NCBI RefSeq assembly: GCF_000835495.1
Contig: NW_015622545.1
Coordinates: forward strand, 4,170,042 to 4,234,041
Direction of reading: 5' to 3'
Source of the DNA: Cladophialophora immunda
Taxonomy: Eukaryota; Ascomycota; Eurotiomycetes; Chaetothyriales; Herpotrichiellaceae
DNA length: 64,000 nt
Of this stretch, positions 23,337 to 33,681 are shown piece by piece; position 1 is the first letter of the stretch; each line of letters starts with the position of its first letter. The notes below the pieces were generated by a model that saw nothing but the letters and a program-made list of their open reading frames with translations, made no database searches and was not told where the DNA came from. A program made the position numbers and the translations under genes.

Positions 23337-24253
23337 GCTGGGCTCAGGAGTGCGTGGACGGTACGGCTGAGCGAGGCATGAAACCTTGTGTAGCAGTGGA
23401 CTGTTGTGTGTAGAGGTAACAGGTACCTCGTACAGAACATGGAGTTTGAGTGCCTGAGGTGCGTCTCCACCTCCCAGCCATGTCTTTTTGGTGGTGAGCA
23501 GCCGAGCGGCGGCCCCCCTTCCTCCCCAAAGGAGCCAAGGCTGGCTCTCGATGGCCCCTACGCGCAGCCCCGCCTAAACTTTGCCTGCTGGGTGCAGAGA
23601 GGTCCGCCCGCAAATGAACTCATCTGCCCCCGAGGGGCCTGGATGACCTATCTGGCGCCTAGCCAGCCCTCCCTCTACGGAACCCCGGTGACCCCCCTCG
23701 CCCCCCAGCACTGATTTGACAGGCCGCTAGCTGCCGGGTCGAGAGCTTGCCGTCGGCTGGCCAATTGCAGCTGGCTCTACCTGTCACTCTCTGCATCGCA
23801 ATCCCTCCACCAACCGTCCATCCCGTCCTCCCTTTTCATCCGCGCGAACCTGCGTTATGCATGTTTCCTCAAGCCTGCCCTCCTTCTTCTTACCGGCTCG
23901 CTCGTTTGCCTTTCTGGAACCGGAAGTCCCAATTGAATAATGCCTACCGAATCCCCGCCGGCAATGCTAGCATGTCTTTTAAGTTCCTATTTCCACTCGC
24001 TTTCAATTCGCCTTGTTTCTGTGCCCTGCTGTTGTCCGTCTCCGACTTAACAGCATCTTCACTCGTTTGAATTGCTGGTAGATGCGGCGACTCACCATGT
24101 CCGCCGTTTGCTCACCCTAGTCTTGACCACGCTCCTCTACCTCCAACAGTCCGACCCATGTTCGTTCCCTTCGACTACAACATATGCGCTCGCGAATTGG
24201 CCTCTATCAGTACCCTGTGAACTCGCCCAAAGCGCGCGCGACACAGGTCAACC
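23337..24253. promoter_or_regulatory. Divergent intergenic region
   Basis: Between the DUF6314 gene (-) and the membrane protein gene at 24254 (+), so both promoters lie here. It contains a C/G-rich block at about 23500-23730. No supported gene. Confidence 0.45.
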
Positions 24254-25451
24254 ATGATCAGAATGCGCTCCTCCTCCCTCCTGAAGTCCTCTGCTCTCCT
24301 GCTAAGCCTCCTGCGATTTGTGTCGGCTCAGAGCATCGTTCCGACGTCGTCCTCCCCTCAATTCCCCAGCTGCGCTGTCAATTGTGCTGTCCTACTCCAA
24401 GCGCAGACCGCTTGTGTGCCCCCAGCTGTCCCGGCCACAAATCAGATCACATACGAGAATTGCTTCTGTCAGAGCAGTTTCCTCCAGGCACTGTACAGCA
24501 CTCCAGACGCAATCTGCACTGCCGAGTGCACGAGCGAGTCTGACAGAGCATTGCTGCAAACATGGTTCACAAGTTTCTGTCAACAGGTTGGTAGCGGTGT
24601 CGATCCGTTGGAGTCCACGACCTCCATCCTGCAGCCGAGCTCCACAACTGTCGTGACTATCACGAGTTATTCTACTCCTGCTCCGACAGCTACAAACACG
24701 GGGACAGGAAGCGCATCTGCGCCTGCTCCCTCATCACACCAGTCCTGGTAGGTCCAATCCGGGAGATCACTTGGCGAGATGTTGACGGAAGTTGCAGGAT
24801 CGATGGACATTGGAAGTGGATCCTCATGCTTGGAATTCTCACAGTGGGATTCGCGCTTCTTACGTGGCTTGCCATCTGGTTCAAGCGGCGACAGCATAGG
24901 AAGATTGAGGAACGGAGAGCGGCGGCTTCAGGATTCCCACCAGCCGACGACCGGAGAGGGGGAGCCCGCTCGGCAACTCCAGATATCTGGGGTCCGCATC
25001 AGGTTGGTCTAAAGTGGTAAACATTTGTTGCAGCGATCTCGCTAACCTGCTGGCGAAGCATATGCATTATACAAAAGGTTGGGAATACCACAATGACCCA
25101 GCCATAATGGGAGGCAGCGCGCTTGCTTCTTCCAACAACAAGCGTGACAGGAGATCCAAGAGAGTCTCTTCTCAACGCAAACACCGGGACATCCCCGAAA
25201 TGACCGAAGTCGTTGGCGGCAGACCACCCGCATCAAGGCAGCACTCATCATCTAAGGGTAAAGACAGGGCGACAGATGAAATCTTGCCGGTTGAACCCGA
25301 AACGAGACACGCGGATAGAAGCCGAAGCAGGAGCACAAAGCGAAGAGATCTCGATAGTGATTCGGAAAGAAACCAAGTCGACTCGGAACACCAAAGACGG
25401 CTCCGCGAGGTCAGGGGATCACGACGGAAGAAAGGTACGGACCAAACTTGA
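24254..25451 (+). CDS. Single-pass membrane protein with Cys-rich secreted ectodomain
   Basis: Exons 24254-24747, 24798-25002 and 25059-25451 give 363 residues. A signal peptide (about 1-26, ending ...FVSAQ) precedes a ~95-residue ectodomain with about eight cysteines (CAVNCAVLLQAQTAC, ENCFCQSSF, ICTAEC). A Ser/Thr-rich stalk and a membrane helix follow, preceded by DGHWKWILML and followed by FKRRQHRK. The cytosolic tail has DIWGPHQHMHYTKGWEY across the second splice junction, which is conserved in this fungal family, and ends in a basic Ser/Arg-rich region. The family is CFEM-like in layout, but I do not claim a CFEM domain. Likely a cell-surface protein or sensor; function unknown. AATAAA lies at 25463-25468. 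Confidence 0.8.
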
Positions 25452-26822
25452 GGGTTCCGGCTAATAAAGACGTGATGGTAATATCGACGAAGCGTGAAGG
25501 CATACACTCCGGGTTGTGATGCATTCTGACGGATGGACGTGCATCCGTGAAGCGGCAACAATGTCGATCTGGTTCTCGAGCAGGGTGTTGAGGTTTGTCT
25601 ATCTGGATACTGTGTGACATGAACATTGGATGCTGCGTAACGACGGACTTGTAGAATGACGCTCTACGTGCTTTATGTGCCCAAGTCAGATGACGATGAG
25701 ATAAGTAATTTCTATAAGAGGCTGTACATACGACGGATGACCACCGGCGGGAGGCCAGGAGGAACCACCATATAATCTCACAAGGCACGGAGACTGAGAA
25801 CTGGTATTCTCAAGTACGACTGTAATGCGGCGTGAGCACGAGTGATGGTTACTCCATCAACGGCTGGCATAGCTCCTATTCTGGACAATATGGCCAACGT
25901 CTCCGCAAAAATACTCGATTCGGCTAGTGTGGCCACAATACGAACAATAGATCCTTCATCCCGCCTCTAATTTTGTTGACACGGACTCGGTCTAAGTTCC
26001 TTCGTCAGAGTGAGTCCTATCCTTGAATTGGCTATGGGGAATGTGCTTTGTTGTTGTCGAGTAGACATGTTCGGTCAATTCAATATACTCTCGGTGCCAA
26101 AACATAATCTCCTCGTTGGCGCCGTTGAACTATAACCGACTTGGTGCAAAGCTTCGCTCGGCTTCAACCCGCCCTAGGATACCAACTTTGTACCTGACAG
26201 TTTGGTACGGCCTCCCACATCTAGCGGGGAATCCTTGTACTACTCATGGTTATTCCCTTTAGCCTTTGAAAGGGCCTCCCGAAGAAGAAGCTGAGATCTG
26301 CGGGCACTCCTGGATTCGGCTTGGCTCTATATGAAGAATGCAGTATATCAACACCGGACGGCAATTGTCATCTGAGGAATCTGTTTCGGCCACCCGTCAT
26401 GCTTTTAATCTCGATCGACCATTGTCTTAGCTATTCGAACTCTCCGTTGGTTTAGGCAAATGATATGCTGGTGGCTTGCTCTGTCCGAGCAATGAGACCG
26501 AAACGACCGTGAGACAGCCTCGTCCCGGACAGGCTGCACCCAGAGTTGGGGTATATCGTTCTCATGCGTCAATACTTCCACCATCGAAGATACCATACAC
26601 CTTGACCAAGAGTGGACAGCTGTAACTTTCCATGACAGGATGCCTGGACCTTTTCGATTTCCACCTCTGTTTACAACACAAATATCCAGTAAGTGGGTGG
26701 CTTTGTAGCTCCCCTTGCCATACAGGACTATATAATTCTCGTCGAAACCCGATCCGAATGCCCAGAGCCCGGCATCTCTTGCATCACTTCATCTCTTCAC
26801 AAGTTCTTCAAAGTCCTTGAAC
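25452..26822. other. Intergenic region, 1.4 kb
   Basis: No supported gene. The right end carries the TATA-like element listed at 26729. Confidence 0.45.
26729..26735 (+). promoter_or_regulatory. TATA-like element upstream of the secreted protein gene
   Basis: TATATAA, 88 nt before the ATG at 26823, a sensible distance for a fungal core promoter with a short leader. Confidence 0.5.
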
Positions 26823-27428
26823 ATGGGGTTCGTCTCAGTCCTGCCTTTTGTCCTTCTGGCGCTGTCATCCAACCCGGCGGCGTCTCAGTTCTGTGGATAT
26901 GATGGCACCAGCAGCACTTCCTGCTCCTCATTCTCAACCTCTTGGTCCACGTCGTTTTCCCCTTCGTGGACCACCTCTTGCTCCTCCACCTCTTGGTCGC
27001 ACACGACCATGACGACTTCCACCAGCACTTCCAGCACTTCGTCCGCGGCCGTTTCCCTCGCGGCAGCCCCAACAAGCGACTGCGTCAATGGCGAACAGTA
27101 CCAAGCCGACGAATACTGCGGCTGCACCTACACCACGCTTTGCAGCACCCACCCGACGTACCCGGACGACACCTTGCTCCTGGGCATTTACGGGCTGGCC
27201 CTCGTCACCGACAACCGCGTCGAGTACTGCGCGGACAAGTGCGACGTCGACTCGCTCTGCGTGAGCGCCTTCGTCAACGTCGAGGAGCAGCTCTGCTATC
27301 TGTACAACGAGCTTCCGACCGGCGGGGTCGACGATGCAAACTACGACTCGGTCCAGAGGGTGAACAACGGGGCCGATTCGTGCGTCAACGACACCAACGG
27401 CATCTGTCTGGCCAACATACCTGTTTAA
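26823..27428 (+). CDS. Small secreted Ser/Thr- and Cys-rich protein, PAN/Apple-like C-terminal half
   Basis: Single exon, 201 residues. A clean signal peptide (about 1-21, ending PAASQ) is followed by a Ser/Thr/Cys-rich linker (about 22-80), probably O-glycosylated. The C-terminal domain has about ten cysteines, including YCGCTYTTLC and EYCADKCDVDSLCVSAFV, then QLCYLYNELP. This C-x3-C-x5-C...C-x-LY pattern resembles PAN/Apple adhesion domains. There is no membrane anchor or clear GPI signal. Third-position GC is very high from ~27050, which opens long spurious frames. A secreted adhesion protein or effector is plausible, but nothing proves it. Confidence 0.75.
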   Translation: MGFVSVLPFVLLALSSNPAASQFCGYDGTSSTSCSSFSTSWSTSFSPSWTTSCSSTSWSHTTMTTSTSTSSTSSAAVSLAAAPTSDCVNGEQYQADEYCGCTYTTLCSTHPTYPDDTLLLGIYGLALVTDNRVEYCADKCDVDSLCVSAFVNVEEQLCYLYNELPTGGVDDANYDSVQRVNNGADSCVNDTNGICLANIPV

Positions 27429-28182
27429 TTGGAGATGGTAAAAGCTCGGCTGAATGGTGGGAAAGGAAGGGAAAATATGTTGGTTCTCTTCACTGGACTA
27501 CGTTCCATTTATTGGGGGTCCAAGACAAGTTGGTTTGGAGGGGAGCATTAAAAAAGAGGAGTTTTTATGGGGAGGTGGGCGTCGTCGTGTATTCGACGGG
27601 CGCAGCGTTTGGAGGGCTGATTGTCATTTTTTTTTCCCTTTTGTTGGCTTCTCTCCCCAGTCAAGAGAGATTAATGTGTGAACATATAGACGTATATGTG
27701 GCTCTCTTCGACCTTTTGGCAAAATCCGTATTTTTCATTTCCCAGTTTACAATGGCTCGCGATTGTGAATAGCATAATGATGCTCTCGAAGTTTGACAGA
27801 CATTGAACGAGAACACTATCACCCGGTTGTCCTGCTTCATTCTCAGCCAAAGTTCTTAAAACTTGTGTGGCCGCGTTATGCAGCCCGAGTCTCGGAATGC
27901 TACACCAGCGCCGGGTGACATCCGACTGGTGTCTTTTCGATGCTGCTTGTCCAGAACGGGCAGTATCACGGTTCATATTGACTGATGACAAATATCGGGA
28001 GGCTGCCAGTCTGTAGCATATGAATTCGGTGGGCCGTCCAAGGCCCTACGATGAACGTAAGAGGAGAATGGTTCGTGAGAGTGGACCTCAAATAAAAAGG
28101 TCTACTGTTCCTGAAGCCAGACCATCAATGTCATATCAGCGAACCTTATAGCGCAAAGACCAAAACGCTGGACCTTCACCTT
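27429..28182. other. Intergenic region
   Basis: No supported gene. A minus-strand open frame 27991-27671 (106 codons) has an amphipathic composition and could be a remnant, but it matches nothing I know. Confidence 0.4.
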
Positions 28183-29724
28183 TCATCTCTGCGGATCTAT
28201 AGACCTTCGATCCGGAGCATAGTGCCAGTTAAGGTAGGCGGTCGCCTGTAAAATAGAAAGCAGTCAGAAGAGGTTGTGCCACCAGCATTTAGCCATGACT
28301 CTGGCAAACTCACCTCCTGAAAGGCATCGTAGCCAAAGAGAAACGGCTGGAACTTTGAGTCGTCCCAGCGGTTTGGATTTTCGCTCTTGGAGACCGACCA
28401 TTTCTCATGGCCAGCCTGGCGCATGTGCTGGTCGCGTCTCTCCTGATCCGGTCCGTCGGGAAGGTGCCACATGTCACCAAGCGCCCAAGCCTCTCGCTGG
28501 ATCCGGTAGCATCGCTCCCGACGCATGTCTTGGAAATGATCCATGAGGACGGGAAGGTCTGTCTGATCGGTTGCCCTGCCCACACATTCCGCCAGGGCGG
28601 CGGCATCCTCCAGAGCCATAGCAGCGCCCTGGGCAAGATGCGGAACCATCGCGTGGCTGGCGTCTCCAATGACCACTACCTTCCCGGATTTTGAGACCCA
28701 TGTAGGTTGCTCCTCGATCTCGGCGAGCTGCCATTTGAGAGGTTCCGGGACCAGGTCGATGAGCTGGCGAACGATGGGGTCCCAGTCGCTGAATCTCGCT
28801 TGGAGCTCACTTAACGGCACCACTTTCGGGACCAATCCCACCGACGGCGTGCTTGAATCACACAAAACAAAGTTGTACAGAGTACTGTTGCTGATATGGT
28901 ATGCTATGATGTGCGCTTTGGGTCCGACCCAATATAACGCGTCTACATTGTCAATCAGAGGCCTCAACTCCGGATTGCTTCGTAATGATGACGCAGGAAT
29001 CAGGGTTCGGTAGACGCAGCTCGGGGAGAAACGTATGCTGACATCCTGGCCATTCAAGACGGCTTTTCGCACGTGCGACTTGAGACCTGTCGAATGAGCA
29101 TAGATCTGGGATACTTGAGCCAAAGACGGCCATACCGTCTGCACCAATGATCAAATCCGCCGTCAGTTTCGTGCCGTCCCCAATAATGACCGACGGCTCA
29201 GCCTCGTTGATGATGGAGACATACGTATCCAAGGTGATCTTGACCCCAGCTTTGGACGCCCGGTCAAGAAGGACCTCGTGGATATCTGCCCGATGAATCA
29301 ACAAGTATGGTTCGCCATACCGCTGTTCGATGTCAGGCTGCAAAGGCGTCTGGACAACCACGCTCCCATCTTTCCACCGCTTCAAATAGATCGACCTTGG
29401 CCAGCAAGATAATTTCGCAACCTGTTGACCGACGGATCAGAAAATATGCGGGTCTTGGGGAGTAATAGGACTTGCCTCATTGCGAACCCCAAGTCTTTTC
29501 AGAACGTGCATAGAATTTGGTGGAAGCTGAATCCCAGCACCCACGGCTGCTAGCTATTTGATATCGGTAAGCAAGTGCCGACGACAAGGGGTGGTAAGCA
29601 CAGAAACCTTTGGGGCGGCTTCGAGTATAGTGACATTATGGCCCTTTTCAGCTAGAAAGATAGATGCTGCGAGCCCGGCGATCCCGGCTCCGATAATGAC
29701 GACGTTGAACGGTCGTTCCCTCAT
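28183..29724 (-). CDS. FAD-dependent monooxygenase, salicylate/3-hydroxybenzoate hydroxylase-like
   Basis: Five exons on the minus strand: 29724-29608, 29553-29476, 29421-29136, 29086-28314 and 28245-28183, giving 438 residues. Family: NAD(P)H-dependent hydroxylation of aromatic substrates with FAD. Visible are the Rossmann GAGIAG motif (about 12-17), LIIGADG before the third junction, and GDASHAMVPHLAQGAAMALE, the second FAD-binding (GD) motif. Intron 2 (29475-29422) starts GCAAGT and ends CAACAG, a GC-AG intron; it is required to join ...RLGVRNE to VAKLSCWP. The last exon adds a short tail after FLFGYDAFQE. Substrate unknown. Confidence 0.88.
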
Positions 29725-30120
29725 AGTTGGCCAACGTGTCTCGAACGAGTCAGCACAAACAAAGCCAATGGTAGGCGCACACTGTATCCTTCGCAATGTC
29801 ACTGATCATGCCCGGGGTAAAAATGATCGAAGTTCGGCCCAGGATTGAATTCTAGGCTAGACTTGAGGTCTGAATCCAGTACATAATTGGAGGTCAATCA
29901 CTCCGCTGGAGAAGCAAGGACTTTCTCCGCAACGCCACAAGTTGGTCTGTAAGCACGGCGACGCCACTTCCGCGCTCAGGCTCTGGGAAATAAGCTCCTT
30001 GATGAGCTTAAATCCTCCCACGTGAGGCTATGTCTTCAGGCTCCCCATCTTCCAATGTGCTGGTTCAAAAACATCTCCACGGATAGAAGCTGCATGGCAA
30101 GTTGGCTGGAAATGGCTCTC

Positions 30121-30158
30121 GCATAACATGCTCCTCGCTTGCGAGGAGCATGTTATGC
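30121..30158. repeat. Perfect inverted repeat, 18-bp arms with 2-nt spacer
   Basis: The left arm gcataacatgctcctcgc (30121-30138) is followed by tt and then its exact reverse complement (30141-30158). Transcribed from either strand it would fold into an uninterrupted 18-bp stem. It lies 18-55 nt beyond the stop codon (30176-30178) of the tentative minus-strand gene. Confidence 0.9.
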
Positions 30159-30175
30159 AGGTAAGATGACCGTCA

Positions 30176-30714
30176 TTATGTGTGCTTAGATCCATCAGGT
30201 CGAGAATGATCCAGCAAATCTTCAAGGTCTGGGGAAGCGAGGCCCCTGGGTAGATATCTTTCAGGCCAGACGGGCACACGTTGATCATGAGACACTATTT
30301 CACCTTGTGAGACCGCCGGATGTGAACCTGTAGGACGTATTGAGATGCGTCCTGCTAAGCAGGGAAATGGAGGTCAATCATCGGAATTATGAACCTGACC
30401 ATCGTTGCACATGTGAAGAAAGGTCTTAGAGTTGTTACGAGGGCTGACATTGACTCCTGAGGGCCCTCCTTGTTCGAATTGACCCAAGACTTCTTTGTGA
30501 ACTTCACAGCTCTCTTGTGCACCATCGACAGCCCCCTTGCTCGCGCACGGCTTCGGAGTAAGTACGTCGACACATGAATGGGATCGTTGGCCGAGCACTA
30601 ACAGCCATATCAGAGCCTGTTCCGGGCTCCTTTCGCCAATGCGTTTGGCATCGGGGTTTCTTCTTCTCCTCGCCTGAATCTCTTGAGCCGCAGATCGTCG
30701 CTGATGTCTCTTAC
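30176..30714 (-). CDS. Tentative, unrecognised gene (3' part) or decayed gene
   Basis: A minus-strand frame is open from about 30714 to 30400. A GT-AG intron of 45 nt (30399-30355) could join it to a second block, 30354-30176, ending in TAA. Peptides such as NPDAKRIGERSPEQALIW and RYLPRGLASPDLEDLLDHS have normal protein composition. Further coding-like minus-strand blocks lie upstream to about 31250 but need several introns, and I found no start codon or known domain. It could equally be chance open sequence or a pseudogene. Confidence 0.22.
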
Positions 30715-31568
30715 CTACATTAGAGGGCCACTGTCACGAATGTTTTCACCTTCTGGCGGTTCGCGGGGCTTCTCGATTGTTGGCTTGATTGGCAGCTTTG
30801 CGACATTGAATATGGTTGTCATGGGCTTCGGAGCTTTCGTGCGAGTCTTCTTTATGCCAACGGAAACCACCTATACACGAGAATGACGATTTCGACCGGG
30901 AGATAGGAAAATACTAATGGACCACTTGGATGTCTACCGAATGACTTCAAGCGGTTAGTGCCTTGGCGCCCGCAGCTGCGACTTTGTGCCTGCGTTTCTC
31001 TCTTCTCCTTTGTCCACACAAGTCCATCTGCCATCAAATCCATCCCTTTCACACCGTCTGCTCCTTGTACATAACGTGGAGTGACCAGGCAGCGCAATGC
31101 TTCGGCCCGTCTCCAGTCTGTGCCGGGGTTTCCGAAGGGATCGCTGGTGCCTTATCGTGCGATGGATTACCGTCTCTGGATTCAAAGTTGCCCCTCCGCA
31201 ATGCAACCTAGGAGAAGCTCTAACCTGCCCATCGAGGAATAGGTCGACTATCCACATCACAAGAACCTTGTCGAGATCCTAGTCAAGCCAATCAGCCCCT
31301 GTCAGATCATTGATACTGACTGTTATTCTTCCTCTAAGCTCCTGCGAGTTCCTGGCGAGTCTGCAAGTGCCTGCACGCTCCCGCAGAGCTGCCGGAGGCA
31401 ACATGAGTGGACTTGACGTAACCTGTCGCCATCTGTAGCACGACATCGGCCATGGGCAGCTCCCAAGGTAACCTACTTCAGCCGCGTGATCAGACGTCGA
31501 CATTCAAGCTCATCTCCCAGAAGCTTGTTTGCTCTGCTTGCTCTGTCTGCATTGGAGTGCGTGAATTC

Positions 31569-33285
31569 ATGATGAAGACCCTCAGAAACATCGTCGTTGC
31601 CTTTGCAGCCAGCATTGGCATCGTTGCGGCCCAAGTCGGCCCTCTAGATGAGGACGGAAGACCAACAACCTATACAGCATATGAGTTTGATCAGCTCATT
31701 GACCATTTCCAAACTAGCTCAAGATATGCGCCAAACACGAATGCCACTTTCAAGCAAAGGTATTATTTCGACAACACCTACTACAAGCCTGGAGGTCCGG
31801 TCTTTCTCTACATCAGTGGCGAGACGAGCGGACCATCGCGCTTTTCGAATCTTCAGACTGGGATCATCCAGATTCTGATGAACGCAACCGGCGGACTGGG
31901 TGTCATTCTTGAGAACAGATACTATGGTGAAAGCTACCCGTTTTCGAACTCTACGACCGACAATCTGCGATTTCTCACCACGGAGCAGACTATTGCTGAC
32001 AATGCGTACTTTGCTCAACATGCTACCTTCCCCAACATCACTGGTGGAAACAACCTCACGGCCCCGGGTCATCCGTGGATCTTGTATGGAGGTAGTCTTG
32101 CTGGTGCCCAGACGGCCTTTTCACTAGTTCAATACAAAGGATTGCTGTGGGGCGGCATTGCTGCTTCAGGTGTGATTCACGCTGTCCTGGGCTATCCTGA
32201 ATGGTACGATCCTATACAAGAGAATGGGCCCCAGGATTGCATCTCCCGCATCAACAATATCATCGACAAGATGGACTACCTGATTCAGCACAACAACACA
32301 AAAGCTATTCAGCAGTTGAAAAATATCTTTGGGCTTGGATCTTTGAGTGATCTCAGAGATTTCGCCATGACTGTAAGTGAGACCTTTACTTTGACCAGGA
32401 CTTCTATCTGACTTCTCAGATTGCCTTTCCACTGGGCGGACCAATGAATTATCCTACCAGCACCTGGCAAGAGCTCAACTGGTATCCGGCCTACGACAGT
32501 CCGGATTTCTTCTGGTTTTGCAACAACATTACCAACATGGACGCCCCAGCAAACATCACGGCAGTTGACATGCAATTGGCGAACTACACTAATGGCTCGG
32601 CATGGACGGGCCTGGGAGCATATGCGAACTACGTCAAAGAAGTGATCGTCTCGACTTGTGACAGTCCAGACTTGATCGATACGACTGAGTGCTTCTCCAC
32701 CCAGAATGGTAAGTTAGCGGATCGAGATCTAGGAAATGTGCCACTACTGACGGTCGAGCAGCTACTTTCTACGCCGACCCTACTAATTCAGCCAGTCGCT
32801 CCTATCTATACAGTACATGTATCGAGCAAGGCGCATACCAACTCCCGCAACCGTATGGCAAACCATCTCTCCTTTCCCGCGTCATTGGTCTCGACTACAC
32901 CCAACAATGGTGCACGTGGGCATTCCCGCCAGGCCCTCTCTCGCCTCAAGCTGTGCCATCCCCAGACGGCCCAAACCTAACATGGTACAACAATTACGGT
33001 GATTTTAACCTTACAGCGCCGAGGCTGGCGTTGATTGATGGTGGAAGCGATGTGTGGCGGGATGTATGCTACCATGGTCGCAATGCCAGTACACGATACG
33101 GGGCGAATCAGATGCTCATCACCGGAGGCGGCCACCACTGGGATAGTTCGGGAATACTGAACATTAGTGCAGAGCCGGACTTCATCAAAGCTGCACATGA
33201 GTGGGAGCTGCGGCAAGTGACGGGATGGTTGGATGAATGGGATTCGACTCATGATAAGAAGGTCAGAAAGAGGGATGAGCTATGA
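31569..33285 (+). CDS. Secreted serine peptidase, family S28 (prolyl carboxypeptidase/acid endopeptidase-like)
   Basis: Exons 31569-32372, 32420-32708 and 32762-33285 give 538 residues. The signal peptide is about 1-22 (ending IVAAQ). The N-terminal FDQLIDHF, NRYYGESYPF and LYGGSLAGAQTAFSL blocks define fungal S28. The nucleophile is Ser176 in GGSLAG. Near the end, DGGSDVWRD (Asp461) and GGGHHWDS (His489/490) complete the triad. About ten N-glycosylation sequons suggest secretion. Family members cleave after proline, often at acid pH. Odd point: the protein ends in KRDEL, so the last four residues form an ER-retrieval-like sequence. An upstream in-frame start at 31452 is less likely because it would bury the signal peptide. 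Confidence 0.92.
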
Positions 33286-33681
33286 AGAGTATGTGAGGAG
33301 TGGGTTCTGAATCGGTGTCTTGAAATAGAAAGATTTAGAATCTACAATTTCCCAAGCCCTCGCCATGTGTGGCTACGTGTTCTGTCAAGAGAATGGATTG
33401 TGTCACTGTAGCCACTCGCCAGGTTTGTAGTCCTCGTATCTGGATATTGTTGCGTCTCAGTTAATTGACTCTTGGCGGCACTTGTGCCTCCAACTCCCCA
33501 ACTCCCAACTCGTTGTATGCAAAGCCCTACCACGAAATTGTTCGTGCATCCCTCCTACCATCCATAGACAGCTCGATGCTCAGGTGACTCGGTAGAGGAG
33601 GACGCGTTTGTATCAAATGCTCCAATGGTAAGCTGGAAAGGCCAAAGCTGCGGGATTAGGCAGCGCTCTCGATAGCCCACC
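33286..33681. other. Short intergenic region
   Basis: About 0.4 kb between tandem genes. Nothing is seen beyond the expected 3' end and promoter. Confidence 0.4.

Larger units (their letters stand above)
29725..31568. other. Intergenic region, 1.8 kb, with possible gene remnant
   Basis: Contains the 38-bp perfect palindrome at 30121-30158 and a stretch of minus-strand open frames (about 31250-30176) listed separately. The + strand frame 30683-30886 (67 codons, one hydrophobic stretch) is most likely a shadow. The right end is the promoter of the S28 peptidase gene. Confidence 0.4.

Noticed and set aside
26942..27772. 276-codon + frame overlapping the secreted protein gene
   Set aside because: His/Arg-rich second frame of a GC3-rich region, no start context or domain.
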